Assembly (NCBI RefSeq): GCF_029626225.1
Contig: NZ_JARUBP010000001.1
Coordinates: forward strand, 7,750,001-7,814,000
Reading direction: 5' to 3'
Length of the DNA: 64,000 bases
Source of the DNA: Asanoa sp. WMMD1127
Lineage (GTDB): Bacteria > Actinomycetota > Actinomycetes > Mycobacteriales > Micromonosporaceae
Position numbers and translations under genes: made by a program. The notes under the pieces are model-generated. The model saw nothing but the letters and a program-made list of their open reading frames with translations, made no database searches and had not been told where the DNA came from. This document shows, piece after piece, positions 9,756 through 18,537 of this stretch (position 1 is the stretch's first letter; every line of letters begins with the position of its first letter).

Positions 9756-10649
9756 ATGGACCGCAATCTGGCCGTGGCACTCGCATCGGGCGGGGGCGTG
9801 CTGCATTGGGTCGCCGGCGGGCCTGTGCCCCGATGGTCGATCGACGACGGGTGCCGGTCGGGCCGCCTGATCCGCCTGCTGCCCGGCGTGTTCGTCGACG
9901 CGGCCTGCGCCGCCGACGTCACGGTGCGGCGACGGGCGGCGCTGGCCTACGCCGGCGGGGCGGCGCTGAGCCACCAGACAGCGCTCGCGGTCTGGGGACT
10001 GCTGAGCGAACCGCCCGCGGCGCCGGTGCACGTGACGACCGGGCGCGGGGCCACCATCCGGTCGTGGGATTGGCTGGAGGTCCACCGGGAGGGCTGGTTC
10101 GCGAGGCCGGAGGTCGTGGTGCGCGGCGGTTTCCCGGTGAGCCGGATCGAACGCGCGCTGGTTCAGGCATGGCCGAGCGTGCGGCGGGAGCCGGTCATCC
10201 GTGCGGTGAACGAGCGGCTGACGACCGCGGGCCGCCTGGCCGATCTCGTGTCCCGGACGCCGCGGGTCGCCGGGCGGGCCGAACTCACCGGGCTCCTGCG
10301 CCTCCTCGCCGCCGGGTGTCGCAGCGAGCTGGAGATCTGGGGCCACGACCGGGTGTTCACCGGCCCCGGCATGCCGCCACTGGCCCGGCAGGTGCCGGTC
10401 TCGCTCGGCGCCCGTACGGTCTATCTCGACCTCTTCGCAGAGGCGGAACGCGTCAACTTCGAGCTGGACGGCGCGTCGGTGCACGCCGACCCACGACAGC
10501 GCGAGATCGACTTGCGGCGCGACGCCGCCCTGGCGGCGTTGGGGATCCTGGTCGTCCGCTTCTCCCGGCGGCGCCTCGTGTCGGAGCCGGCCGAGGTGCG
10601 CCGGGAGGCTCTGGCCATCCTCCGCCGTCGGGGGCGCCAGATCTGGTGA
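9756..10649 (+). CDS. AbiEi-type antitoxin-like / DUF559 nuclease-fold protein
   Basis: 297 residues. The N-terminal half (GRLIRLLPGVFVDA, then RAALAYAGGAALSHQTALAVWGL) matches the winged-helix and following region of AbiEi-like proteins. The C-terminal ~90 residues (YLDLFAEAERVNFELDGASVH, Arg, IDLRRDAALAALGILVVRFS) match the DUF559/Vsr-like nuclease fold, with the acidic ELDG and an RRD motif. Actinomycetes carry many such stand-alone proteins whose role is unproven. I see no AbiEii nucleotidyltransferase toxin partner next to it. There is no strong ribosome-binding site before the ATG. Confidence 0.75.
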   Translation: MDRNLAVALASGGGVLHWVAGGPVPRWSIDDGCRSGRLIRLLPGVFVDAACAADVTVRRRAALAYAGGAALSHQTALAVWGLLSEPPAAPVHVTTGRGATIRSWDWLEVHREGWFARPEVVVRGGFPVSRIERALVQAWPSVRREPVIRAVNERLTTAGRLADLVSRTPRVAGRAELTGLLRLLAAGCRSELEIWGHDRVFTGPGMPPLARQVPVSLGARTVYLDLFAEAERVNFELDGASVHADPRQREIDLRRDAALAALGILVVRFSRRRLVSEPAEVRREALAILRRRGRQIW

Positions 10650-10812
10650 AACGGAGATCGAACTCCCAGATTGGCCGCCCCGGATTTGCCGTGGCATAGC
10701 TCGCCAGGTTCCGACCTGCCCGCCTACGGCATCGCACCAGCCGCACTCCACATGGATAGGTCCACGACGGTGCATGAGCTATATTCATATACGGGAGCGG
10801 GAGCCACCCAAC

Positions 10813-10835
10813 GAAACGTCCATATCCAACGTTTC
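10813..10835. promoter_or_regulatory. Inverted repeat, candidate operator
   Basis: Perfect 7-bp arms GAAACGT / ACGTTTC separated by CCATATCCA, 90 bp before the HTH/sigma gene, in a local AT-rich stretch containing TATATTCATATA. Likely a binding site for the regulator it precedes (inference). Confidence 0.5.
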
Positions 10836-10925
10836 TCGGCCCGCAAAAGTGACGGTCCCGCCTCAAATTGGCGGTTAGGTCACGTTCGATGGCCCACTGC
10901 CGTCCTTACATATAGATTTTCGCCC

Positions 10926-11550
10926 ATGCTTGAGCGCCACCCGGAAACCGCCCCGATCCCGCCGAAGAGTTCACGCAGGCAAGCCGGCAAGTTCGTTATT
11001 GAGGCCGTTCTCGCCAACTTGGGGATGTCGTTGGCTCAGGTTGCCCGATTGACCGGACACGCGCCGACCACGCTCGCCCGCTACAAGGCCGGCAAACGGG
11101 TGCCAACTAGAGCCTTCGTGTTGGACCTGCTCGACAAGGCTCCCAACCTCGATTTCACCTTTCAACAGATCGCCCCGAAACTGGGTTACCGCTGGAGCGG
11201 GTCTAAGGATCCTCAGCGCTACGAAACCTTCGCCGAATACTTCGCAGCCATCAGGATCATGGAGCGGCGAAACCGAGACCAGTTCGCAATCAAGCTTGGC
11301 CTCACGGCACAGGACGCCAAGAATATCGAACACGGCGCACTCCCGGACGCTTCGCTTGTCAAGAAGTTCGTCAGACTGTTTCTTCGCTCCGACTTCAAGG
11401 TCGACGACTTAATTGAGGCGTTCTCGCAATTGCGCCCATGTCCCGTGGAAGCTGCGCTACGAGAACGCTTCCTGAACTTTCAGCACCTGCCGGCCACCGA
11501 TAAGACCAGGAGGGCCATGGAGAACGCCATCATCGAAGATTTGCATCCCC
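10926..11550 (+). CDS. Double-HTH regulator, N-terminal part of a frameshifted sigma-factor fusion
   Basis: 208 residues up to a CCCC run (11547-11550), where the frame stops making sense. Residues ~20-75 form an XRE-like HTH (MSLAQVARLTGHAPTTLARY), and ~95-150 a second HTH-like unit (RNRDQFAIKLGLTAQDAKNI). From ~165 the protein reads as the beginning of sigma region 2 (TRRAMENAIIEDLHP). The zero frame continues to a stop at 12182 but becomes an Arg/Pro-rich stretch of non-coding character. The +1 frame continues sigma region 2 exactly (feature 11551-12165). Base composition is clearly less GC-rich than the neighbours, a sign of transfer. Start ATG 10926 is chosen because upstream in-frame sequence is AT-rich promoter-like DNA. 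Confidence 0.75.
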
Positions 11551-12165
11551 ATGGCCCAAGGCATCGCTCACTCGGTGGCGTGGCGGCTCCGGAGGCCGGA
11601 ACTGGCCGACGAGATCTGGGGCGAGGGGTTGATGCTCGCCGTCCGCGACCACGATCCGCGGCGAGGATTCCTTCCTGGCTACCTGAAGGCGCGAATCCGT
11701 GGGCTCGCGCGCTCCATCATCTGGGGCAGGATGCAGTCTGGCGTGGGCACCGTCCTGAGCGAGTACGGGCCGATGGTCCGCGACGCCGAAGAGTTTCTGC
11801 TTCAAGAGTTCGGGCGAACTCCCAGCGAGGCGGAAGTCGCACAGTATCTGGACATTCCGACCGCGACAGTGAACGAGGTCTCTCGCGCGCTGCATGCAAG
11901 TCAGGCGGCCGTTTCCGACAACCTCGAGTTCCTGTTGCACCACGCGATCGACATCTCCTCGCTGGACGACATGCTGGTCGACGACGACCGTGTACTCGTC
12001 AGCATCCTCCGCCAGCTGGGAGAAGAGGTCAGAGAGCTGCTCTATCTCCACTACCTCGACAAACGGCCGACGCGCGACATCGCCCAGGCCACCGGCATGG
12101 CGGAAAGCGACGTGATCTTCAAAATGCGGTGGGCCGTGAGCTGCTTGCGGTCTGGTCTGCGATAG
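11551..12165 (+). CDS. Sigma-70 family factor (SigB/F/FliA type), C-terminal part after +1 frameshift
   Basis: 204 residues from the ATG at 11551. MAQGIAHSVAWRLRRPELADEI continues region 2 (compare the LVRLHLPLVEYIA-type start of SigF), ending in AVRDHDPRRG. Region 3 (FGRTPSEAEVAQYLDIP) and region 4 (REELLYLHYLDKRPTRDIA-like, here EVRELLYLHYL, then RDIAQATGMAESDV) follow. Dropping one C from the CCCC run at 11547-11550 joins this frame to the double-HTH frame into one 412-residue protein. Region 2 is incomplete if translation starts at 11551, and no ribosome-binding site of note precedes that ATG. A real regulator read through by frameshifting, a decayed gene, or a sequencing slip are all possible. 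Confidence 0.78.
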   Translation: MAQGIAHSVAWRLRRPELADEIWGEGLMLAVRDHDPRRGFLPGYLKARIRGLARSIIWGRMQSGVGTVLSEYGPMVRDAEEFLLQEFGRTPSEAEVAQYLDIPTATVNEVSRALHASQAAVSDNLEFLLHHAIDISSLDDMLVDDDRVLVSILRQLGEEVRELLYLHYLDKRPTRDIAQATGMAESDVIFKMRWAVSCLRSGLR

Positions 12166-12183
12166 GTCGGGTCCGCGAGTGAC

Positions 12184-12224
12184 GACGCACCCTCCGCCGA
12201 GGGACTGAAGGCGGAGGGTGCGTC
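12184..12224. terminator. Hairpin terminator
   Basis: Perfect 15-bp stem GACGCACCCTCCGCC / GGCGGAGGGTGCGTC with an 11-nt loop, between the sigma gene (+, ends 12165) and the converging ThuA gene (-, ends 12292). No T-run, as is usual in GC-rich actinomycetes. Confidence 0.8.
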
Positions 12225-12291
12225 GGGTGGAGGCGGTGGCCGGCACGGGTTGTGGGCGTCCCCTGCCGGCCCCCGCGTCAGGGTGGGATCC

Positions 12292-14400
12292 CTAGGGCAG
12301 CGTCCAGCGCTGGTTCGCCGCGCCGTTGCACGTCCACAGGTGGATGATCGTGCTGTCGGCCGAGTTGTTGCCGCTCACGTCGAGGCACTTGTTCGAGTTG
12401 GGATTGACCAGCGACGAGTTGGCGCCGGCCGACCAGTTCTGGGCGCCCGTGCCGTTGCAGGTCCAGAGCTGGATCTTCGTGCCGTTGGCCGTGCCGCTGC
12501 CGCTGACGTCGAGGCACTTGCCCAGCGCCCGCAGCGTCGATCCGGTGCGGGTCCAGGTCTGCGCCGTCGAGCCGTTGCAGGTGTAGAGCTGGATCTGCGT
12601 GCCGTCGGCGGTCGCGCCGCCACGGACGTCCAGGCACTTCCCCGCCAATCCGACGATCGGGCCCGTGCCGGTGCCACCGCCGCCCGACTTCACGAACGTG
12701 AAGTCGTCCACATCGAACAGTCCCGTGCCCGAGCCGGTGAACGTCAGGAAGACGTTGGCCGTCCCGGACGGCACACCCGACAAGGACGCGGACACATTGG
12801 CGTACGTGTCCCACGAACCCGTGTTCGGCACCGTGACCGACCCCAGCACCGTGCCGGTGGCGGAGCCGTTGCGCACCTGGATCGTGCCGCCCGGACCGCC
12901 GGACACCACGCGCGCCCGGAACGAGGTGGCGCCGCCGACGTTGACGCCGTTGTAGCCGGCCCAGTCGCCCGGCTCGATGTAGCCCAGCGTCTGCCCGTTG
13001 TTGGCGCCCGCCTTGGTGAACGCCTGCACACCGGACGCCGACGAGAACGACTCCGCCTGCACGGTCACGTCACCGGTCGGCGGCGGGCCGCCCAGCTCCT
13101 TGATCCGGACGTTGCGGAACGAGACGTCGTCGCCCGTGCCGTGGTTCTGGAGGCCGATGTGGCCGGCCAGCGACCGCGCCGCGACCGTGTTGGTGAAGTC
13201 GTTGATCTTCACGCCGTTCAGGAAGATCTGCAGCCGCTCGCCCTCGACCAGCAGCTCGTAGGTGTTCCACTCCCCCGGCGGGTTCAGCGCGGCATCCCGC
13301 GCCGCGATGTCGGCGGACTTGAACGTGTAGACGGAACCGGTGGTCCGGTCAGCGGCGTCGGTCGCGTCGATCTGGATCTCGTAGCCGTTGTTGACCGCCG
13401 ACCACGGGTCCGTCGAGGGTGGGAAGCCGATGAAGATGCCCGAGTTGTCGTCGCCGTCCATCTTCCAGTCGAGCTTCAGCGAGTACGAGGTGTACTGCTT
13501 GGCGCTGTACCAGTAGAGCCCCATGCCGCCCGTCGACTTGAGCGTGGCGTCGCTGTTGGTGAACGAGCCCGGCCCGGCCTGCGACCACCCGGTCGTCGAC
13601 CCGTTGTAGATGGCCGTGTAGCCCGTCTCCGGCCGGCAGTCGGCATCGGTGCGCGCCGCCGCGTAGCGGATGCCGCCGAGCAGCATCGTCCGGAACGCCG
13701 CTTCGGTGAAGGACTGCTGCGTGTGACCGAGGCCGGTGTAGAACGACCGACCGCCGTCGTACGCCTTGCACCAGATGATCGGGTGGTCGGCGCCCATCGA
13801 GCCGCCGGAGTACGACGACTCGTCGAGCGTGGCCAGCACCCGCGCCGTGGACCGGGGGTTGGTGCGGTAGTTGTAGAGCTCGTCGGAGCGGGTCCAGGTC
13901 TGCGGCAGGTGGGCGGTCGCCGCCGTGCCCCGGTTCTCCACCTTGATGTTGGCCTGCTGGATCGCCGGGTGCGAGGCGAAGTAGGCGCCGACCAGGTTGC
14001 CGTACCAGGCCCAGTCGTATTCGGTGTCGGCCGCCGCGTGCACGCCGACGTAGCCGCGCCCGGAGCGGATGAAGTTCTCGAACGCCGTCTGCTGCGTCGC
14101 GTTGAGCACGTCGCCGGTCGTCGAGAGGAAGACCACCACCTCGTACGGCGCGAGGCCGGAAGCCGTGAACGTGTTGGCGTCCTCGGTCGCGGTGACGGTG
14201 AAGTTGTTGGCCGCGCCCAGGTCACGGATGGCCTGGATGCCGGCCGGGATCGAGTCGTGCCGGAACCCGGCGGTCTTGGAGAAGACCAGCACGTCGTACG
14301 CGGCGTCGGCGGCGTTCGCGGGTCCCGCCTGCGCGGTGCAGGCGATCACCGCCAGGGCCGCGGTCACCGCGCCGATGGCGGTCCGGATGAGTCTGCGCAT
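12292..14400 (-). CDS. Secreted ThuA / DUF1080 protein with CBM6 and ricin-B modules
   Basis: 702 residues from the ATG at 14400, which has GGGAG 5 nt upstream; a GTG at 14406 in the same frame would overlap that site. Order: Sec signal peptide (1-~31, ends AGPANA-A); ThuA-like domain (~36-250, YDVLVFSKTAGFRHDSI, GYVGVHAAADT); DUF1080/3-keto-disaccharide hydrolase fold (~255-440); CBM6 (~445-565, AESFSSASGVQ); and a three-fold ricin-B lectin (~575-702) with repeated KCLDVSG, IQLWTCNG and QNWS motifs. The enzyme likely acts on oxidised or 3-keto sugars outside the cell, held on polysaccharide by its two binding modules (inference). The last ~230 residues are close copies of those in the next gene. 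Confidence 0.88.
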   Translation of the reverse strand: MRRLIRTAIGAVTAALAVIACTAQAGPANAADAAYDVLVFSKTAGFRHDSIPAGIQAIRDLGAANNFTVTATEDANTFTASGLAPYEVVVFLSTTGDVLNATQQTAFENFIRSGRGYVGVHAAADTEYDWAWYGNLVGAYFASHPAIQQANIKVENRGTAATAHLPQTWTRSDELYNYRTNPRSTARVLATLDESSYSGGSMGADHPIIWCKAYDGGRSFYTGLGHTQQSFTEAAFRTMLLGGIRYAAARTDADCRPETGYTAIYNGSTTGWSQAGPGSFTNSDATLKSTGGMGLYWYSAKQYTSYSLKLDWKMDGDDNSGIFIGFPPSTDPWSAVNNGYEIQIDATDAADRTTGSVYTFKSADIAARDAALNPPGEWNTYELLVEGERLQIFLNGVKINDFTNTVAARSLAGHIGLQNHGTGDDVSFRNVRIKELGGPPPTGDVTVQAESFSSASGVQAFTKAGANNGQTLGYIEPGDWAGYNGVNVGGATSFRARVVSGGPGGTIQVRNGSATGTVLGSVTVPNTGSWDTYANVSASLSGVPSGTANVFLTFTGSGTGLFDVDDFTFVKSGGGGTGTGPIVGLAGKCLDVRGGATADGTQIQLYTCNGSTAQTWTRTGSTLRALGKCLDVSGSGTANGTKIQLWTCNGTGAQNWSAGANSSLVNPNSNKCLDVSGNNSADSTIIHLWTCNGAANQRWTLP

Positions 14401-14420
14401 CTGCACTCCCAGGGACGAGA

Positions 14421-14446
14421 CGGGGGCGCCTGGGCGGGCGCCCCCG
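14421..14446. terminator. Hairpin terminator between two secreted-enzyme genes
   Basis: 10-bp stem CGGGGGCGCC / GGCGCCCCCG with a 6-nt loop, a T4 run on the plus side, 12 nt after the stop of the sorbosone-dehydrogenase-type gene and just before the ThuA gene's ribosome-binding site. It suggests the two minus-strand genes are at least partly separate transcripts. Confidence 0.7.
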
Positions 14447-14457
14447 TTTTCAACGGG

Positions 14458-17292
14458 TTAAGGGAGAGTCCACCGCTGGTTGGCGGCGCCGTTGCAGGTC
14501 CACAGGTGGACCACGGTGCTGTCGGCCGAGTTGTTGCCGCTCACGTCGGCACACTTACCCGAGCTCGGGTTGACCAGCGACGAGTTGGCGCCGGCCGACC
14601 AGTTCTGGGCGGCCGTGCCGTTGCAGGTCCAGAGCTGGATCTTGGTGCCGTCGGCCGTGCCGCCGCCGCTGACGTCCAGGCACTTGCCCAGCGCCCGCAG
14701 CGTCGAGCCGGTACGTGTCCACGTTTGCGCGGCCGAGCCGTTGCAGGTGTAGAGCTGCACCTGGGTGCCGTCGGCGGTCGCGCCGCCACGGACGTCCAGG
14801 CACTTGTTGGCCAAACCGACGACCGGCCCGGTGCCACCGCCACCGCTCGTGTTGAACGTGAACGCGTCCACGTCGAACAGCGCGCCGGTGCCGCCGGAGA
14901 AGGTCAGGAACAGCGTGGTGGTGCCGGCCGGCACCCCGGACAGGTTGGCGGTGACGTTGGTGAACGTCTCCCAGCTGCCGGTGTTGGCGACCGTGGCCGA
15001 GCCGAGCACCGTGCCGGTGGCCGAGCCGGCCCGCACCTGGAGCGTGCCGCCGGCGCCGCCCGAGGAGACCCGCGCGGTGAGCGAGGTGGCGTTATTGATC
15101 TTGTAGGGGTCGAACGAGATCCAGTCGCCGTTGTTGATGTCACCGACCGTCCGGCCGCCCTCGGCGGCGGTCTTGGTGATCAGCGAGACGCCCGACGCGT
15201 TCTTGTAGTGCTCAGCCTGGCGGTGCTTGGGCTGCAGGATGAACTGCTTGTGCGTGGTCAGCCCGCCGTTGTCGGTGTATTCGGCGTCGAAGATCGCGAA
15301 GATGTTCGCCGCCGCGTCGTGCTCCCCGTCGGTCGGGACGGTGATCGACCCGGAGCACCCGTTGACGGACGTGATCTGGTGGCCGTGCTGGTCGTGACCG
15401 AGGACGTACGTCATCTTCGCCCGGGCGCAGTTGATCGTGCCGTCCTCGGGGTCGCTCGCGCTGATGCTGAACGGGATGGTGTCACCGAAGGTGAACAGCT
15501 GCCCGTTGGCCGGCGTGGTGATGTTCACCGTGGGCGCGGTGTTGCCCACGCCGATCTGGACGCTGGCGGTGCCGGTCGCGCCCTGCGGGTCCCGCACGGT
15601 CAGCGTCGCGGTGTAGGTGCCGTTGGACGTGTACGTCTTCGACGGGTTGGCCGCCGTCGACGTGGTGCCGTCACCGAACGCCCACGAGTAGGTCAGGGCG
15701 CCGCCGTCAGGGTCCGTGGAGCCGGCCGACGAGAACGCGACGGTGAGCGGGGCCTGGCCCGAGGTGGGCTGGGCGCTGGCGACCGCCGTCGGCGCCCGGT
15801 TGCCGCCCGCGACGTAGTCGAAGCGGTAGAGGGCCGAGTTGGCGTCGCCGTTGAAGTAGCCGGTGCCGTAGTCGAGCACGTAGTAGGAGCCGTCGGGGCC
15901 GAACGCCGAGTCCATCACCTGCTTGCCGACCCAGGGGAACGTGTCGATCGTGCCGCGGGTGCCGTCGGCGTTGACGTGGATCGGCTTGATCCAGCCGCGG
16001 CCGAACTCGGTGGCGAAGAACTGGCCGTCGAAGCTCTGCGGGAACTTGGTGGTCGACGGGTTCGAGGCGTTGTAGCGGTAGACCGGGCCGCCCATCGGCG
16101 ACTCCGAGCCGCCACCGAACTCCGTCGGGGTGCCGCTGTCGCCGCCGTACTTGATCCAGGCGGCCCGGGCCGGGGGCAGCGTGCCCTGGCCGGTGTTGCG
16201 GAACGAGTTGTTGGTCGCCCCGCCGGTGCAGTTGTACTTCGGGCCGGTCGTGCCGGTCGCGAAGTTCCACTCGTTGTAGGTCTCGGTGCTGGTGTTGGTG
16301 CCGGTGCAGTACGGCCAGCCGTAGTTGCCGGCCGACGTGACCCGGTTGAACTCGACCTGGCCGGAGGGACCCCGGTTGGCGTTGGTGGAGCCGGCGTCGG
16401 GGCCGTAGTCGCCGACCCAGACCACGCCGGTGGCCTTGTCGACGCTGATCCGGAACGGGTTCCGGAAGCCCATCGCGTAGATCTCGGGACGGGTGTTGGC
16501 GGTGCCCGGCGCGAACAGGTTGCCGGACGGGATCGCGTACGACCCGTTGGCGTTGACCTTGATCCGCAGGATCTTGCCGCGCAGGTCGTTGGTGTTGCCG
16601 GCGCTGCGCTGGGCGTCGTAGGCCGGGTTGCGGTTGGTCCGCTCGTCGATCGGCGAGTAGCCGGCCGAGTCGAACGGGTTGCTGTCGTCGCCGGTCGACA
16701 GGTAGAGGTTGCCGGCGGCGTCGAAGTCGATGTCGCCGCCGACGTGGCAGCAGATGCCCCGGTCGGCCGGCACGTCGAGGACCGTGACCTGGCTGCCCGT
16801 GTTGAGCGTGAAGTCGGCGTTGAGAGTGAACCGGGCGAGCCGGTTGACGCCCTGCCAGGCCGTCCAGCTGGTGCCCGTGGCCGGCGCGTCGCCGGCCGGC
16901 GTGGACAGCGGCGGGGCGAAGTAGAGGTAGATGAACCGGTTGGTGGCGAAGCCCGGGTCGACCCCGACGCCCTGCAGCCCCTCCTCGTCGTGCGTGTAGA
17001 CGGGGATGGTGCCGATCACGCTGGTGGTGCCGTTGGCGTCGGTGCGGCGGAGCTGGCCGCCGCGGGCGGTGTGCAGCACGGAGCGGTCCGGCAGCACCGC
17101 CAGCGACATCGGCTCGCCCATCTCGGCGACGCCCTTGGCCAGCGTGACCTGCTGGAAGTCGGTGGCGTTGATGGGGTGCGCCTGCGCGGCGGGCGCGCCG
17201 GCGGCGATGGCACTGAGTGTCGCCGCGACGAGCAGCAGCGCGGAGCCGGCGGCCCGGCGGCGCAACGCGCGTCGATTGTCCATATGAGACAT
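14458..17292 (-). CDS. Secreted PQQ-dependent glucose/sorbosone-dehydrogenase-type protein with PKD, CBM6 and ricin-B modules
   Basis: 944 residues. Signal peptide (1-~38, cut near AAQA-H); GSDH-type six-bladed propeller (~45-500) with HDEEGLQGVGVDPGF, GDIDFDAAGNLYLSTGDD, GFRNPFRISVD and GWPYC; PKD domain (~505-585, SFGDG-like WAFGDGTTS); an Ig-like segment; CBM6 (~690-810); ricin-B (~815-944). Relatives oxidise aldoses or sorbosone with PQQ outside the cell; here the lectin and CBM would place it on polysaccharide. Start ATG 17292 follows AGGAAGGGA by ~6 nt; ATG 17283 is possible. The C-terminal CBM6 and ricin-B modules are near-duplicates of those at 12292. A candidate operator shared with the sugar-transport operon covers the promoter (17380-17394). 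Confidence 0.88.
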   Translation of the reverse strand: MSHMDNRRALRRRAAGSALLLVAATLSAIAAGAPAAQAHPINATDFQQVTLAKGVAEMGEPMSLAVLPDRSVLHTARGGQLRRTDANGTTSVIGTIPVYTHDEEGLQGVGVDPGFATNRFIYLYFAPPLSTPAGDAPATGTSWTAWQGVNRLARFTLNADFTLNTGSQVTVLDVPADRGICCHVGGDIDFDAAGNLYLSTGDDSNPFDSAGYSPIDERTNRNPAYDAQRSAGNTNDLRGKILRIKVNANGSYAIPSGNLFAPGTANTRPEIYAMGFRNPFRISVDKATGVVWVGDYGPDAGSTNANRGPSGQVEFNRVTSAGNYGWPYCTGTNTSTETYNEWNFATGTTGPKYNCTGGATNNSFRNTGQGTLPPARAAWIKYGGDSGTPTEFGGGSESPMGGPVYRYNASNPSTTKFPQSFDGQFFATEFGRGWIKPIHVNADGTRGTIDTFPWVGKQVMDSAFGPDGSYYVLDYGTGYFNGDANSALYRFDYVAGGNRAPTAVASAQPTSGQAPLTVAFSSAGSTDPDGGALTYSWAFGDGTTSTAANPSKTYTSNGTYTATLTVRDPQGATGTASVQIGVGNTAPTVNITTPANGQLFTFGDTIPFSISASDPEDGTINCARAKMTYVLGHDQHGHQITSVNGCSGSITVPTDGEHDAAANIFAIFDAEYTDNGGLTTHKQFILQPKHRQAEHYKNASGVSLITKTAAEGGRTVGDINNGDWISFDPYKINNATSLTARVSSGGAGGTLQVRAGSATGTVLGSATVANTGSWETFTNVTANLSGVPAGTTTLFLTFSGGTGALFDVDAFTFNTSGGGGTGPVVGLANKCLDVRGGATADGTQVQLYTCNGSAAQTWTRTGSTLRALGKCLDVSGGGTADGTKIQLWTCNGTAAQNWSAGANSSLVNPSSGKCADVSGNNSADSTVVHLWTCNGAANQRWTLP

Positions 17293-17379
17293 GGACAGTC
17301 CCTTCCTGACACGTTCTTGCCAGGCAGGGCGCGCGCCGTCGCGCCTTGGCCGTAGCGGATTCCAATCCTGTTAACCGCG

Positions 17380-17394
17380 GTGGACGACACAGTA
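17380..17394 (-). promoter_or_regulatory. Promoter/operator box shared with the ROK operon
   Basis: Plus-strand sequence GTGGACGACACAGTA differs at one base from GTGCACGACACAGTA at 32883-32897. In both places the minus strand reads TACTGT as a -10 element followed by TGTCGT. The box would cover the -10 and start site of the gene beginning at 17292. A -35 is not convincing here (GACACA with a 16-bp spacer). Confidence 0.55.
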
Positions 17395-17441
17395 AATTAG
17401 TTCAGGGACATGTGTCTATAGCTTCTGTCGCATCAGTTGCC

Positions 17442-17465
17442 ACTTTTGCCGATCCGGCGAAAAGT
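17442..17465 (-). terminator. Probable terminator of the Ebo/Ino1 operon
   Basis: Imperfect hairpin 5 nt past the last stop codon: arms ACTTTTCGCCG and CGGCAAAAGT on the minus strand, one bulged base and a 3-nt loop. Confidence 0.55.
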
Positions 17466-17469
17466 TGGT

Positions 17470-18537
17470 CTACAACTGCCGGTCGACGGCCTCGGAGGCC
17501 AGCTCCGTGAGCACGGGAAGCGCCTCCGCGGAGACCGGAGCGTCGGCCAGCGCGCCCAGGGCGGCGTCCGTACGCACCTTGATCATCTGCTCGATCCGGT
17601 CCAGGGCGCCGGTGTCGATGATGATCTGGCGCAGCTCGGCCGCCCCCTCGGGATCGAGGTCCGGGTTGCCGAACAGCTCCTTGAGCCGGCGCTGCTGTTC
17701 GCGGTCGGCGCTGCCGCGGGCCAGCGCCATCATCACCGTCGGCTTGCCCTCCCGCAGGTCGTCCAGGATGGACTTGCCGGTCACGGCCGGATCGCCGAAC
17801 ACCCCGAGCACGTCGTCGCGGAGCTGGAACGCGTCGCCCAGCGGGTCGCCGAACGCGGCCAGCGCGGCCAGCGCCTCGTCGCCGGCGCCGGCCAGCGCGG
17901 CGCCGATCTGCAGCGGCCGGGTCACCGTGTAGCGGGCGGCCTTCATCCGGATCACGGTCAGCGCGCTGGCCACGGAGCCGTCGCCGACGCCCGAGACGAG
18001 GTCGAGGTACTGCCCCGCGATCACCTCGGTGCGCATGATGGCGAACACGCCGTACCCCTGGTGCACCTGCTCCGCGGAGAGGCCGCACTCGTGGAACATC
18101 TGGTCGGCCCAGGCCGCGCAGAGGTCGCCGCAGAGCAGGGCGGTGTTGCGGCCGTAGGAGGCCGGGTCGCCCCGCCAGGACGAGCGCGTGTGCAGATCGG
18201 CGAAGAGCCGGTGCACCGACGGCTCGCCGCGCCGGCGGTCGCTGCCGTCCATGATGTCGTCGTGGATCAGGGCGAACGCGTGGAACAGCTCCAGCGCCGC
18301 GGACGCCGCGATGATGGGGGTGCCGTCCGCTCCCCCGGCCGAACGCCAACCCCAGTAGCAGAACAGCGGCCGGAGCCGCTTGCCGCCGGCCAGCACGAAG
18401 CGGTGCAGCGTCGTGAAGACGCCGCGCGGCGCGCCGTCGGGCCAGTCCGGGTCCTGGCGTTCCAGGAACGCGGCCAGCTCGGCGTCGAACCGCGCGCGCA
18501 GCTCCGCGGCGTCCACGGGGCGGACGTCGACCGTCAT
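17470..18537 (-). CDS. Polyprenyl diphosphate synthase (Ebo operon)
   Basis: 355-residue class I prenyl synthase. First aspartate motif DDIMDGS (in HAFALIHDDIMDGSDRRRG), second DDVLGVFGD, and the GGKRLRP element near residue 50. It is the last gene of the eight-gene operon and its ATG overlaps the phosphodiesterase stop by one base. It differs clearly from the hopanoid-operon synthase at 241-1251, for instance in its longer N-terminus and the GDLCAAWADQMFHECGLS segment. In this context it probably makes the prenyl donor for the UbiA-type transferase encoded six genes upstream. Chain length is not predictable from the sequence. Confidence 0.92.
   Translation of the reverse strand: MTVDVRPVDAAELRARFDAELAAFLERQDPDWPDGAPRGVFTTLHRFVLAGGKRLRPLFCYWGWRSAGGADGTPIIAASAALELFHAFALIHDDIMDGSDRRRGEPSVHRLFADLHTRSSWRGDPASYGRNTALLCGDLCAAWADQMFHECGLSAEQVHQGYGVFAIMRTEVIAGQYLDLVSGVGDGSVASALTVIRMKAARYTVTRPLQIGAALAGAGDEALAALAAFGDPLGDAFQLRDDVLGVFGDPAVTGKSILDDLREGKPTVMMALARGSADREQQRRLKELFGNPDLDPEGAAELRQIIIDTGALDRIEQMIKVRTDAALGALADAPVSAEALPVLTELASEAVDRQL

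Noticed and set aside
11551-12182. Zero-frame continuation of the HTH gene to 12182
   Set aside because: After the CCCC run the sequence is Arg/Pro-rich and non-coding in character, while the +1 frame gives a perfect sigma factor.
12250-17355. Very long plus-strand open frame (about 1700 codons)
   Set aside because: It runs antisense to two clear secreted-enzyme genes, is Arg/Gly/Val-rich without domains, and is an expected effect of high GC3 on the opposite strand.
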